Source: Podarcis raffonei (Eukaryota > Chordata > Lepidosauria > Squamata > Lacertidae). Taken from it: a stretch of 64,000 nt of DNA. The translations under genes were made by a program, and so were the position numbers. Every line of letters begins with the position of its first letter. Within the stretch, counting starts at the first letter, position 1. The stretch covers positions 38,632,001-38,696,000 of the forward strand of contig NC_070614.1 in NCBI RefSeq assembly GCF_027172205.1, read 5' to 3'. Shown one piece after another: positions 1 through 12,260 of this stretch. The notes under the pieces are model-generated. The model saw nothing but the letters and a program-made list of their open reading frames with translations. It did not search any database and was not told the origin of the DNA.

Positions 1-1194
1 ATGCAGTTCTTTAGCCAAATAATGTGTCCAAGCATGTGTCTATAAAGGGAAAGCATTAAAAAAGTGTGTATTAGTAATAAATAAATAAAAATAAAAATGC
101 ATTATATTTGGCAAAAATTCTGGTGAAATTGTGTAATCTCATGGGAAATTGCGTATGGAAACTGTGCATATAAGGAGAAACGTGCACTCAAATGTTGACA
201 ATTTTTGTTAATGTTTTTTAAAAAAATCACAAGCTATTGCAGAAATGTGTGGAGCTGAACTTAAGAATGCAAAAAAAGAAAGAAAAGAAACTGGGATAAA
301 CTGAAATTGACAGACGTGTCCACCTGGAGGCCTGTGGAGCAAACAGGAATGAATGACCCAAGCAGGACACTTCAGTGTCAGGCCACAGGGAAAGGTGTAA
401 CCCAAGCCAGAGTGAAGTTAAGATGATCCACTGAATTTCTTCAAGCTTAGTTCAGGCAACCTCTTAGAAGAAAGGGAGCAAGATTTCCCATACATTTACT
501 TGGGGGTGGGTGGGAGGCCTTCTTCTTCCTAGTGATCCACAGTTGAGCCGCCAGTATAAAAACCTCTGTTGTGGTGACTTAGGGCTCATCCACACTTCCT
601 TTTGTGCTGAGTTTCTAGGCACAGAACTGGGATTTCAAGGTCTGTGTCCAAGCATTTCCCCCACTTCTGCTGTTTTCCCTGGGGACCCCCCCCCCCCAAT
701 TTACTGCTGAATTGGAGCAAACAGCAAGTGGGTTTTCTGCAGATTCAGTAGTAAAATGCAGGTTTTTCTGGGGAAACCTGCTCAGGCACAGACCGAAATC
801 CCAGACCTGAGTTTAAAAGGAAGTGTGAATGAGCCCACAGTGGAACTTTTAGTTGCTGCATCAGCCACACTACAGCTGACCTGTGACTATTTGAGCACCC
901 AGAGGATCTCTTACCCCTCCAAAGCCTCATCTTTGTTTCTGTTGCATCTGTTGCTCCATCCCTTTTGCCTCTGGCTCCACCCACCACTGGTGTGGGCCCA
1001 CCCCTAAGGAAGGGACTGAAGGGACTGAAAAGGTTTCCCACCCCTGGCCTAAAAGGCCAATATTTTGACCAAGTGTCCCACTGGCCCAACACATGCACTT
1101 GGGGTAACTCAGGGCCACTAACAGGAATAGCAACTGCTGTGGCTGATCTTTTCTTCCTGTATTGCTCTATTCCCTTCTCTCTCTTCACTAACAG
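1..1194. other. RASIP1 intron (3' part) with a foldback repeat
   Basis: This is intronic sequence before the 1195 acceptor (pyrimidine tract then ACAG). Bases 1-430 are AT-rich and contain a degraded repeat with the phrase 'ATAAGGAGAAACGTGCAC', resembling 27,880-28,010 and, reversed, 63,090-63,200. Bases 582-836 are a foldback element listed separately. No exon of RASIP1 was seen here. Confidence 0.6.
582..836. mobile_element. Foldback (hairpin) MITE, hAT-like
   Basis: The left arm GGGCTCATCCACACTTCC (from 582) is the reverse complement, with few mismatches, of the right arm GGAAGTGTGAATGAGCCC (to 836). The arms continue inward for about 80 bp, through the AACTGGGATTTCAAGGTCTG and CAGACCGAAATCCCAG segments. 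The outer end GGGCTCATCCACACT recurs at the right end of the large palindrome near 40,550, so both belong to one family. It is non-coding and sits in a RASIP1 intron. Confidence 0.6.
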
Positions 1195-4100
1195 GAGTTT
1201 GTAATCCACGTGATGACACGCCGCCGACACATTTTCGGCCGCCCTGAGCGCTGCCCAGCTCCAGACCAATCCAACTATGTGGACACGTTCCTGAACGCTC
1301 CAGACATCCTCCCGCGCCACTGCTGTGTTGTGTCTTCGGTGCCCCCCGCAGACCCCAGCCAGCCCCGGGGCTCGGCCATGGTGCGGCCCTTCCGGGGAGC
1401 GTTGATAACCCACAACGGTGCCCCACTCCATCGCCAGGTGGAGCTGGCTCCCGGAGACTTGCTGGGAATGGGGCAGCACTTCCTCTTCATGTACAAGGAC
1501 CCGCGAGCTGCAGCTGTGCCGCCGGCCTGGCTGCCCAAGGCCTGGGTGTCCCCAGGGTTGGTGGGGGCCTTGGCGTGCCAGGCCTGCGGCCGTTCCCTGC
1601 AGGAGCGCCAGGAAGCTTTCCGGGCCTACCTCAAGAGCCGAGAACCTCAGCTGCGCTACCGGCCCCAGGAGCAGGAGGCCCTCTTGGCTGAGATTGTGAG
1701 GCTGCAGGAGGCGCCAAACTGCAGGTTGGGCCCTGCCTTCCTCTTTGGGCTCTGCCTGGAGCACGCCGCCCGGGAGCTGGAGCCAGGACACCTTCCCAGG
1801 TTGATAGCCAGAATCGCTCAGCTGGTCAAGGAGGCTGTTTGGGTAAGTGACTCGCAGTTTGGTTCATGACCTTTGCGCCTGCCTCTTTGACGTCCTTCCC
1901 TTGTATTCCCTCCACCTCCATATCCAATTCTGAAGCCCTTTATGTAGGTCTGTGTATGTAGCTATTGAGATGGAGTTGATAATCAGGCATGGCATGGAAG
2001 GAATCCAGCATTTGGAGCATTTTCACTTTCACTAAGAAACGGCGATGGTAGCAAGAAGCTGGTTCTTATGGTTATAGGTAAAAACATGGATCCTTCTGGC
2101 CCTTAAGCTCTCCCTGAAGGCAACTAAAGTAGTTCTAGCTAAGCAGAATTGGAGCTGGTATAAGAGAGCATGTAGGAAACACTGAGTTCCTAAGAGGAAG
2201 TTGTAAATGTAATGAAAGGAAATAGATTTTCCCCATCAGTTCCTTCAGTACCTGTTTTCCATGGACTTCTTTCCCTTTGGCTTTCAGGCATGGAAAGGGC
2301 TCGAGGCTACTCTGTGCTGGGTTCCAAACCTCCATAATTCATTTTATTTTTTCATATCCTTCTTCCCAGGAGAAGATAAAAGAGATTGGAGATAGACAGC
2401 CGGAAAAGTAAGTAAGAGCTAAAGTATGTCTCATATTTGGCTTCCGGAAGGTGCTGTTCCACATCTCACAAGATGTTTGGGAGGTGCTAAACTTAGAATC
2501 TGAGCAGTTTATCCTAGCTTTTGTCAAACTGTTAAATTGTTTCCTAGGATGAATTCTTGAAGTTGCCATGTCTGAATGCAGTCCTCATGGACACATTCTG
2601 GTATTAAATGGGGTTGGGGTTGATGCCAGGGACTTGGGGCTTTCACCATAAAGGTGCAGGGGTAGAGTGATGCCTCTACAGCAAACAGCACATTGGGCAT
2701 TTTCAGTTTAACACTGGTAGGCCAGGCCCTTTTTCTCTGTCTCCGAGGGAGCTACAGACTTTCTAAGCTTCAGTTTGCTCCACTTTATTTGATGTAGTGG
2801 TCTAGTGAATAAGTTACTTTTGACATAAAGAGACAAATATCAGTTAGGTGACTAGCAACTGAATAAATATTGTGTGTTGCATGACAAATTATCTTGCAGG
2901 TGAAGATGAAGACATCCTTATATTGTTTAGTTCAGGGATGAGGGAACTGAACAAGATGCTCCCATTGTCCCCGATGATTGACCTTGCATGCTGGGGACAA
3001 CATCTAGAACGGTGCTGTTCAACCCTGGGCCCCCAGATGTTGTGAGACTACAGCTCTTATCACCCCTGACAATTGCATAAGGCTAACTAAGCTGACAAGA
3101 TGATTGGAGTTGTAGCCTCACAACATCCAGGGATACAGGCTGAAGGACTCTGATCTAGAAGGCCACAGGCTCCCCCTTCCCTGGTTTAGTTCCTTCCAGC
3201 CTTCTAAAGCTTTAATACTTCCCACTCTTGTATAAGTTACTACCTCCCAAAATATTTGCATGTGTCAGCTCCTTCCATCCACTTCTATGAAAAAACTTTA
3301 ATTTTGGCCTTTGTATGATAGATCTTTGTGCAAATAACATTTCAAAATCAATAGCATGATAACTTGCTGGGGGAGGGAGCATAACTGATATGGGGTGGCA
3401 GGAGGAGGCAGATTTTCTGAAGGAGAATATTAGTATTATTTTCACCATTAAAACAAACAAACGGCACATGTATGCTCCACTGCTGGAGAGGAAGAAGCAC
3501 ACTATAATTGGGGACAAACTGCATTTTCTGTGATGCAAAAAAGATAGTTCAGTCAAGGGTGCTGTGAAAAGGCAACATTTCCATTGCGGTAGTTCAGTTG
3601 TGGGAAGGCAATTTGTACTCACTGCAGAAATGAGTAACAACTGTGATGCATCCAGAAGGGTCCATAGGTAACAACATATTAGTAAGTCCTCCTTAATAAT
3701 ATAGCCAGCACAATAGCAACATTGCAAATGTGGAAGGCAAATCCACAAGTAATGAAGACCTAAGTCCCTTGGAAGCAAAGTTCACATATGTCAAGAAATC
3801 CTGAACTCGGTGTGAACTCTGAAAATTTGTGGAATGGATTGAATTCCAAGTAGTCAGCCCAGCTGTTGTTTTAATGCCCCAGCCAAGAGTCAGCTGCCTC
3901 TGGGCAGCAGGTGAGAGCACCCTCCTGTCATTCGGCAGTGCGCTAATCCCCCTTGCGCTGTCTGATCCCTGCAGCCAGCAGGACAAAGGAGAATTGGGAA
4001 ATCTCAGCATCGAGGAAGTGGCTGCCGACTTGCGCCCCCTGATGCTCTGGATGGCCAACGCGATGGAGCTGCTCAGCCTCGTGCAGAAAAGAGTCCTGGA

Positions 4101-7100
4101 CATTGAGAAGGACCTGGACTTGGAGGGTGAGCCAAGAATCCTGAACATTCCCTGGGGTCAGAGGAGAGTGGAAGGGTAGCTGTTGGTTAGGATACCAGGG
4201 TTCTCTAGAACATACATCAGAACAGAGGGCCAAGAAGAGACAGATAAAGAAAGACCCTCAGGGTCAGAACTTGATGACTGAGGGCTGTTTGGGTTTTCCA
4301 GAAAGGGGAAGGGTTCAAATAGCAAGGGAGCTTATGGTTTCTGTGGGTGCCTCCAGACGGTCAGTATTTTACAGGAGAGATTCAAGCACATAACAGAAAA
4401 TCCAGTTCAGATGGACTGAAGCACTCTAGTCGTGCTAGCATAAGGAATGCACATTGAACAAATTTTTTGCAGTTATTAAAGTGACAGGGAAATGCATTAA
4501 AAAGTATGGGATGAACAAATAATCAGTGGGAAGACGTGGAAACACCCCACAAACAAATCAGGATGGATGCTCATTGTCACAAAATCTCCCCACAAACCAA
4601 TCAAAACAAATGCTCAATAATGACAGGACATAGCCCAACCTCTGCATAAGCTTTGTGGTGGAGCCTTATGTGAGGGACATATCACAGAACTCTCAAGACA
4701 CTCTACACACTGTTACCAGATAAATAAGGCATTATGCCAGTTTACCAAGGCCTCCCCCAGAGAATCCTGGAAATTACAGTTTGAGGAGGATGCTCAATTA
4801 CAGTTCCCATCGGAGAGCAAATGAGTGGGCAACCAGTTAGCTTTCCTGTGATGTAGCTACACCCTGAGACTTGCTCTCTTCCCCCATCTCTGCAGGAGCT
4901 TCCCACAATGCATTGCTCTCCAGTGACCTGGAGACGTGTGATGAGGCAATGGCTGTCTTGGACGAAGTCATCATGTCCACATTTCAGCAGTCTGTGTACT
5001 ACCTCACTAAGGTGGGTGAGCAAACTCTTGATGGTAAAGCCCCCCCCACCTCCCCTTCTCTTCCCACCCACCCTTTGTAGTAGCCTGTGTTTCTCATCCC
5101 TTTCCTCACCCAGCAGACTCTCTACTCGGCTCTTCCTGCCTTGCTAGACAGTAACCCCTTCACGGCCACAGCTGACCTGTCCCACGTGCCGGAGCTCAGC
5201 AGCATGCCAGAAGGAATCCAGGGGACCCTTGCCATCTACCAGGCCACGCTCGAGTTGACCCGTGACTGTGACCTGCACCCAGACCTTGTCTCGCAGACCT
5301 TTGGATATCTCTTTTTCTTCTCCAATGCCTCGCTCTTTAACACTCTCATGGAGAGAGGTGAGCCTAGAATGAGCTCCTGGCTTCTCAGGGTGGGAACTAG
5401 AAGAAAGGCTCAATAGCCCATTTTGGGAATGAGCAGGGCGCTAGAGGATGGCCTCCCATTGCTCCCATTTGCACGGGTCCTGCTTGTGGGTTTACTACGG
5501 GCATCTGGTTGGCCACTGTGCGAAAAGGATGTGGGTCTGTTGGTCTGATCCAGTTCATTTTGTGCCTTAATGCTGCCTAGCCTCACATTGTCTCACAGCT
5601 TCCCTGCACATAGATCAGGATGAATGCACTGTGAAACAGGTTGTATGAAAGCGATTCTTGAGTGTGTGGAGGAGTCAAATGGAATAATAGTGATAGTGTG
5701 AGACAGACTAGGACTCCTGGTTCTTCTGAGAAGCAAGAGCAATCCAGTGAGACGCAGGGTGTGTGTGGATCAAGGCAGTGAGTTATAATACGTGCTAGAT
5801 CTGAGAATGTTTTCACAGTGAGGCATAAATCACTTGTAAGTTACATTTTGAGAAAGCAAAAGAAGTAAGAGAGACAGCTCTCTTATTTCTTTTTCTTTTT
5901 TTGAGGGAGTATTCCAAACAGAGCTTCACTATTCACATTGCAAAAATCCACAGGGAGAATGCCTGAAACCTTTCTGCATTGCCCCTGACTAGTGAGAAGA
6001 ACAAATCCCCTCACAACCCTCCCCCCTCCCTCTCCTGTTTCCTCCTATTTTCTGTCCTGGTCTCTGGTGGAAACAGGCTGTTTCCTGCCTGTCCCAGAGT
6101 TCAGGGCTGCCCCCAGGCAGGACAGGAAACAAGCAGGCTGGCTTGGGGCGGTGGCTCCCTCATTCAGCATTTGCAGAACAGAGGGGGATGGGCAGGGGGG
6201 ATCCCAAGATGAGGAAGGTGGAAGATCACCCAGGCTCTATGTTCTTAACATGCTTTCCCCTTTTTCCAGGCAGTTCCCACCAGTCCTTATTCCAGTGGGC
6301 CAAGGCGGTGCAGATCCGAACCAACCTGGACCTGGTGCTGGACTGGCTACAAGGGGTGGGCCTGGGGGACATTGCAGCTGAATTCTTCCGCAAGCTCAGC
6401 ACCACGGCCAACTTACTGTGTGTGCCCAAAACCAGCTTGCTTCAGGTGATTCTTCCCCCTTCTTGGGACTTGAGGGTTAGGGTGGCAGCGGCTCAACTCT
6501 TGGGCATCAGAATCACACACACACATACCACAAATACTAGGTGTCACCGTTTTTATCTGGGAACAGGTGGCTGAAGGCACAGAGGAGGGAAGCTTCATTT
6601 CTCCCCCTTTCCTCTTTTATGGTCTGTTTCTTTAAGATGAGAGTGTGCTGGAGAGACTATTAAAAATGAACAACATTTTGAAGCACCCACCCTCCTTGCT
6701 TTGTGTAGGAATAAGGAAGCCTGATTTAATTGACACAGGTACAGGTTTCTGCAAGTCCACACCAGTGCAGGTTTTCCTGTTGGGCTCAGAAAACAGTACC
6801 TTGAGGTTCTCAGTTTCCCTTTAAAAAAATTTTCTAGTCCCTATGGAAATAGATGCAGGCATCTCAGAAGCATGACATTTGTACAACTGTGTTGGCTATG
6901 TTGCCAGCCCTGCTGCTGATGCCTCCTTATATCTGACAGAGGTCAAATACTTCATGTAAAAAACCCACCCTTAACAACATGCAAATATACTAATTTGCAT
7001 AAAATATGCAAGTTGCAGAATCCCGCATATCTTGTTGCAGAATAGTATTCATGTTTGTATGAGCCGATCTGGATTCATTGGCTCTGTAAGCGCCTTCCTA

Positions 7101-9058
7101 CCCTGTATCTGCTTGGGGGAAACTCCAGTCTGGGATTGAGTTGGTTTACCACTGTCACAGGGGTAAAAGCTATAGGGTGGATGGTTGTGCCTTACAGCTA
7201 GGCCTGGTGTCACTGAAGTGGCCTTTCTGTATCTTCCTGCTAACACTTGGAAAGCGTTTTGCCAATAAACTGCTTAGATCAATTTAATTAAAATCTCTTG
7301 ACTGAGAAAGGGAAGGCTTTTCTCGTTAAGCAGTCAGCATCTTAATTTTTCTTAAAAATGTGTTTGCTTGTCAAAACTGCAGGTGGCAGCTGCCGTCTTA
7401 GAAGAGGCATCCTCTTGCCCAGTGCTGTTTTTCTAGGGAAAAAATGTGCCAGAACTCACCATGAACACCTCCCTCTTTCTCTTAGAATGGCTATGGTGCC
7501 CACCTGAGAGGTGCAGAACTGAGTTCTGGAAAGTTTTGGCTGAAAAAAAATCCTGCTCCTTCCCCTCCCACACGTAGGAAGGCATGCCTCTCCTAAGATG
7601 GCACCTGCTATGCAGCAAGGCTATACAAAGGAATAATGTTTCTTCTTTCAAGGCTATTTTTTCATTCATAAGGAAATGTTATTCTTTTAATATGTCAATT
7701 ATCACATGATTTATCAAGTCTAGTTTCTGCCCCTATTAAGGCAAATGCTGCGGTTGGCATAGAGAAAGAGCTAGCCAGTCACGGCAGCCGCTAAGGAAGA
7801 ACGGGTGTTTTGTGGGTCTTTTTCTTCCAGGGTTTATTGCTAACCTCTCTTTTCGCTGCTGCACACAGACATCCTGGTCTCGCCTGAGAAATGACTATCC
7901 AGCACTGACCCCAGCTCAGCTCCAGCACGTGCTCACAAATTACCAGCTGGGACCTGGGCGAGTGTCTCCTGAATGCTGGAGCCCACCTGAAAAGGAAAGA
8001 GACGAGATTGCACACAGTAAGTCAAGGAGATGCTTTGTTTTTGACCCACACAGGGCTCAACTCCCACCACCTCTGGCAGGATTTCTGTGCCCTCATCAGG
8101 CAGAAATTCAGCAAGTGAAGCTTTCCCCATCATTGCATTAACTCCACGTTAGGGACCTGCCACATCCTACACCAAACGCCCATCCCCTGCTACCCCCCTC
8201 TCTGCCCTCAAAATGTGGAAATTGGAATGTGAAAGCATTTCACATCTCATGTTATTAGCAATTTCTCCTATAGTCTCTTACCAGGAATGTATGAAGGCAG
8301 TGCTATTTTTGTTTGGACTGGTATCTGTGGCAATCAGCACTGTTTTGTTTCTGCTGCAGTTCAGCTTCTGCCAAAAAAATATGTTTTTCATCTCTGTCTG
8401 CTATGGCCAAACTTAATGTCCTTAATTTTAATGACATAATTAATATACAATTCCACACCATTTCAGTGCAAAGGAAACACCAGGAAGCCCGGGGGAAGGG
8501 GGCACGTCATTAATTACGTATCATCTGCGGACTAAAAAGACAAGAACAACAAATGCTTCTCGCATTTGCTTGCCTGATTTCCACACCTGACCACAAACAG
8601 TCACACAAACTGCAGCCATTTCTGTCCCTACCTCTTATCCAGAGGGTGTGATCCATGTGTCATTTAGAGTAGAGCTACTGGTGCAGTTGCCCAGGGAGCA
8701 GCTGGGAGCGGGGAGACGGGTCTGAGACAGACAGGGTGGGCCTCACATTTTTAAATCTACGCAGGGCACTGAAATTTCCAGCTAATCCTCTGGGTGCAGC
8801 AGCCTCGAGAGCAGCTTGAGCACACCTGTTGTTTTAGAAATGCCTTGTCTTCCCACAGGTGACATATTTGAGAGTTTCACAGACCACCCGCCCCTGATCC
8901 TTCCATGTGACGGTTTCCGCTTGCGCCTCTCAGAGCCTGTGTCAGACGACACCCTCCATCGCCAACTCACACGCCTGCGACGTTTCCTCTGGGAGCTGGA
9001 GCGTGAATCTCTTCCAGCCAACCAAAGGGCAGTGTACGGGCTGGATCCCAGCCAATGA
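1195..9058 (+). CDS. RASIP1: Ras-interacting protein 1, C-terminal two thirds (8 exons, partial at 5')
   Basis: Endothelial Rap1/Ras effector required for vessel lumen formation and junction tightening. Exons: 1195-1842, 2370-2407, 3975-4126, 4896-5011, 5117-5357, 6270-6445, 7869-8016, 8859-9058. All are flanked by AG/GT and sum to 1,719 nt, giving 572 aa plus TGA with phase conserved throughout. The first exon here carries the FHA-like segment (GALITHNGAP, GDLLGMGQHFLFMY). The dilute (DIL) domain starts near LPRLIARIAQLVKEAVW and runs through the following exons (LDIEKDLDLE, SNASLFNTLMERG, RTNLDLVLDWLQG, PAQLQHVLTNYQLGPGR). The C-terminus is SDIFESFTDHPPLILP to YGLDPSQ. Many stretches match human RASIP1 (963 aa) as remembered, for example EKIKEIG-RQPEN and TFGYLFFFSNAS. 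The Ras-association domain and start lie upstream of base 1. Exon 2370-2407 is only 38 nt, and the 5117 acceptor has an alternative 3 nt upstream. Identity is very secure. Confidence 0.95.
1843..8858 (+). other. RASIP1 introns inside the window
   Basis: The introns are 1843-2369, 2408-3974, 4127-4895, 5012-5116, 5358-6269, 6446-7868 and 8017-8858. A complete hAT MITE sits at 3010-3152. Bases 4490-4660 and 6950-7250 look like old degraded repeats. Bases 7420-7570 begin CAGTGCTGTTTTTCTAG, like the hAT MITE at 62,370, but the other end is not clear. Bases 6515-6530 hold a short (AC)n. I see no further exons or RNA genes. Confidence 0.6.
3010..3152. mobile_element. hAT-type MITE with 8-bp target duplication
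   Basis: The 143-bp element is flanked by a perfect 8-bp direct repeat, ATCTAGAA, at 3002-3009 and 3153-3160. The termini are imperfect inverted repeats (CGGTGCTGTTCAACCCTG against CAGAGTCCTTCAGCCTG reversed). The interior is a hairpin built on 'CCAGATGTTGTGAGACTAC' and its complement. It has the same hairpin core as the copies at 48,148-48,279 and 63,620-63,735. The 8-bp duplication and CAG-type ends assign it to hAT. Confidence 0.8.
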
Positions 9059-9450
9059 GAAGCAGGGCACACACCACCACAATGATCAAATGGCTCCTGT
9101 ACCCCTGGAAACCCTTGCCAGTGGACAGACAGAAACCCCAAACTGATTTCGGAAGGGTGGAATCATCCGAATCAGTTATTGCTTGTCTGAATACAGGATT
9201 GTCCTGAAGGTCAAAGGTCATTGTGACATCTCAGGCTTTCAGTTGCAGCCTCGTACCCACTGCCGGAACCTGGCGGCAGACACTGATCTCAAGGACCAGA
9301 AGCCCAGAAACTTCTCTGAGAGATCAAAGCTTCTCCCTGACCCAAACTTCGCTGTTACTTTTCGGCCCTGTGAAAAGCATATATTGTTTATAGCAAAAGC
9401 TATGTAGTGCTTTTTCCTCAAATGCAATAAAATTATTAACTTGTGACAAA
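9059..9450 (+). other. RASIP1: RASIP1 3' UTR with poly(A) signal
   Basis: Unique sequence follows the TGA. A canonical AATAAA lies at 9426-9431, about 370 nt after the stop, so cleavage is expected near 9445-9455. No other good signal lies between the stop and this site. Confidence 0.7.
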
Positions 9451-12244
9451 AACATTGGATAGATATTTTGATGTGATGGGAAACTCCCATTAAAAAAAAT
9501 CCATCTGTCTCGGGAGACAATGGATGTATGCACAGTCACATGTGCCTTGAACACGCATAAATGGGGAGTTGCACAGTGTTGCAGGACAGGAGGATATTAG
9601 GAGTGCAAGGAGGAGAGTTTCTTGGTTACAGGACTCCTCATAGGCGTATATTTGTTTGGTTTTGATTGTGTGTGTGTGTGTGTCTGCATGTGAAACACTA
9701 GGTTGTAGGGAGTGGGAGAAGAGAGGTTCTTTGGTGTCTTCTCCACACAGGCCTTGCTGTCTTTGGGACGTGCCTCTTTCCCATTGTCCCAGGCCACAAG
9801 TGCTATCTTTGTCGGTGGCGTCAGGTCCACGGCTGCTCCTGGAATTAATCTCTGAAATCTGAGCCTGGGAAAGACCTATGAGCTCACCCCGTCCACCCAG
9901 CCAGCCACCCACACCATATGCAGCTCCCAGCAAAGGAATCGTACCAGGATCTGGTTTTGGAGTGATCCGAGGATATCACAGCCAAGGTGTAAGAATCCAG
10001 AGCCATTCACCTGAGACACGGCAGTGGCTGATGTGGAGAGAAGGGCAAGGGAAAGAGCAGCCAATTCAGCAGACATACATGGGGTGTTTCAGCTCTGAGT
10101 CATGAGGCCTCTTTCCCTGTACTGTCCGACTGCCAAATGCAGCAAAATCGGGAGACTGGCGCACACATACAGCCTGGTCCTTGGGGAGGCTGGAGGGTAT
10201 TGCTCAGAATGTGATATGCACAAAATCCTGAAAGGGCTGCAAGGGTTCTTAGAGATCATCCTTGCTTAATGCACAATCCTCTGGGAATGGTGTAACCAAG
10301 GAAGCCTTCACAGGAACAGCCGCCCAGTCTCTGTTTCAATACCTCAGCTGAAGAAGAGCCCACCACCATCTGAGGGAGCCTGCACCACTGATAAATGTCC
10401 AGCTCTAATGTCCAGCCAAAATCTGCTTCCTTGCTATTTCCAACTTGCAGGAGTCATTCATGTGGTGCTACAGACACCAGAAGGGAAAGAATACACCGAT
10501 GTTGCCCTGAAGGGCACCTAAGGCTGTAAATCACCAGGTTTCTCATTAAAATGCACAGGGAGGAAGAAAGAACTGGGCCAGGGCTTGTGTTAATCCTTAA
10601 CGAGAAAAGCAGAGTGTGCTCTTCGTTATCTGCATGCCTTTTCACTTGGATATTCGAACGTACTCATACAAAATGTTTTCTGAGACATATGGCTATGCCT
10701 CCTGTAGAAATCTATTATAGCAAACTCACTTTTTTATTTCTCCCTTTTGCACACAGGTGCATGCATGCCACAATACCCCGTTGTCCTCTCTGTCTGCTTC
10801 ACTCACTTTCCCAGCCCTGTGCTTTTGCATTCCCCATGAGGGTGTCCTTTTCCACATAAAACCAGGAGGGGTCAGTGTTGATCATCCATTCACCCCCCAT
10901 ATGCTCGTCCCATCATGCACATACCAACCACAGTGAAGTTTGGGCACACATCTGCACATTTTCCCCTTGGTGTGTGTGTGTGCGCACATGCACACACGCA
11001 TGACCTTTCGCTCCAACTCCAGAGCTGGTTGGGCTCCAGAGGAAGGTGGGCCCAAGGGTGGTGCCAAGGGGCAGGGCCCAAAGTAGGGGGGCAGGACAGG
11101 GAGCATGTCTGACTTTAAATACCCTGGTCAGAACCTGATCCGCCGCGTCAGTGAAATCCAGCGCGGGCCCCTGACGGCTGGCAACAGGTGACACCTGTTG
11201 TGTGAAGAAACGCTCTCTGTGGCCCGACAGCAGCCGCAGGGAAAGGGCAAAGGGGAGCCAGCGAGCGCCCACCTCAGTCACTCTGGGTCTTTTGCAGTGC
11301 CGGGCTCAGTGATGAGAGGACCCCTGTTTCGATCGCCAGTCTCTGCGCAGTGACACAGAGGCCTGCTCAGTTTGCATTTAGAGCTACCTGGAATTGCACA
11401 GGATGGTCATTTCTGTTTCCAGCAAGGAAGCTCTCTGTCCTGTAAACAGAACCAGGGGCTTATTTTCAGAGCCAGGAGGGCTCAGGTCTGGAACCCTCTG
11501 GAGAAACTTTAAAAAGAGCAAAGTGGGACCTCCCACAAAAAAATTCACTTTATCTGCACATGCACCAAGAGTTTCTGTCCAGCCATGCCTTCCTGCAGAA
11601 GCTGCTAGGGTCTCAAGCAAGACAATTCACCCACCTCCCTCCTTGCTTGGTTTTCAGCTTCTCTTTTCCAACTGTCACTCTTATTTCTCTGGGTCCCTGT
11701 TTCAGCTCCATTTAACTTTGCCTGGGAACACTGAGTTTGCTGTTGGAGGGAGTGACGGCCTCTGTGCATGTGCAAAGTATACACCCCTCACTGCAGTGCA
11801 GATGGCTTATGCAGATGCCTCCAGGTGCCTTTCCGGTGTTGAGCACACAACAGCTATAATTAAAAGGTTAGGTCGCACGCTGCCAAATTATTTGTCAGCA
11901 AAAAAGCCATCCATACAACTAAAGCACATTTAAAGCAAATGGCTCCCCACCCTGAAATAATCCTGGGAACCATAGTCCCCCCCCCGAGCTACAATTCCCA
12001 ACACTGTGAACGAACCAGAGTGGCCATTATTCTTTGAGAGAAGTCATTTATGGTGTGTATGGAAGCCATCCAAACGTCTAATCTTTCAGATTAATCTGAC
12101 TTGGTATCCCCAGCAAACGTTTTCCTAAAATCCCCATGCTTGTGCTAAGGGATATGTGGAGAAGTCAGAATTCCTGGGTTCCCTAGGAAAATCATGAGCA
12201 AGCCACCTTCTCATCCCAGGTGGAGCCAAAGACAAAGATGGGAT
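9451..12244. other. RASIP1-MAMSTR intergenic region, proximal part
   Basis: I see no gene in this stretch. It holds a short (GT)n at 9668-9682 and AT-rich unremarkable DNA to 10,870. Bases 11,100-11,340 are a GC-richer non-repetitive block containing a palindromic double E-box (listed separately). Half of a foldback hAT element lies near 11,920-12,030 (ATCCTGGGAACCATAGT and GAGCTACAATTCCCA phrases). Open frames such as 9,490-9,933 minus show no recognisable protein. Confidence 0.5.
11182..11200. promoter_or_regulatory. Perfect palindrome carrying two E-boxes
   Basis: CAACAGGTGACACCTGTTG is a 19-bp perfect palindrome with the E-boxes CAGGTG and CACCTG one base apart. It lies in a non-repetitive GC-richer block about 4.4 kb upstream of the presumed MAMSTR first exon and 1.7 kb after RASIP1. 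Bases of this type bind bHLH factors (MyoD/E-protein class) or ZEB/SNAI repressors. A regulatory role is inference from sequence and from the muscle role of MAMSTR. Confidence 0.35.
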
Positions 12245-12260
12245 AGAGAAAGCTTTCTAC

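Noticed and set aside
745-1791. 348-aa minus frame
   Set aside because: It is the antisense shadow of the large RASIP1 exon 1,195-1,842 extended into a foldback MITE. The sense strand is a clearly conserved exon.
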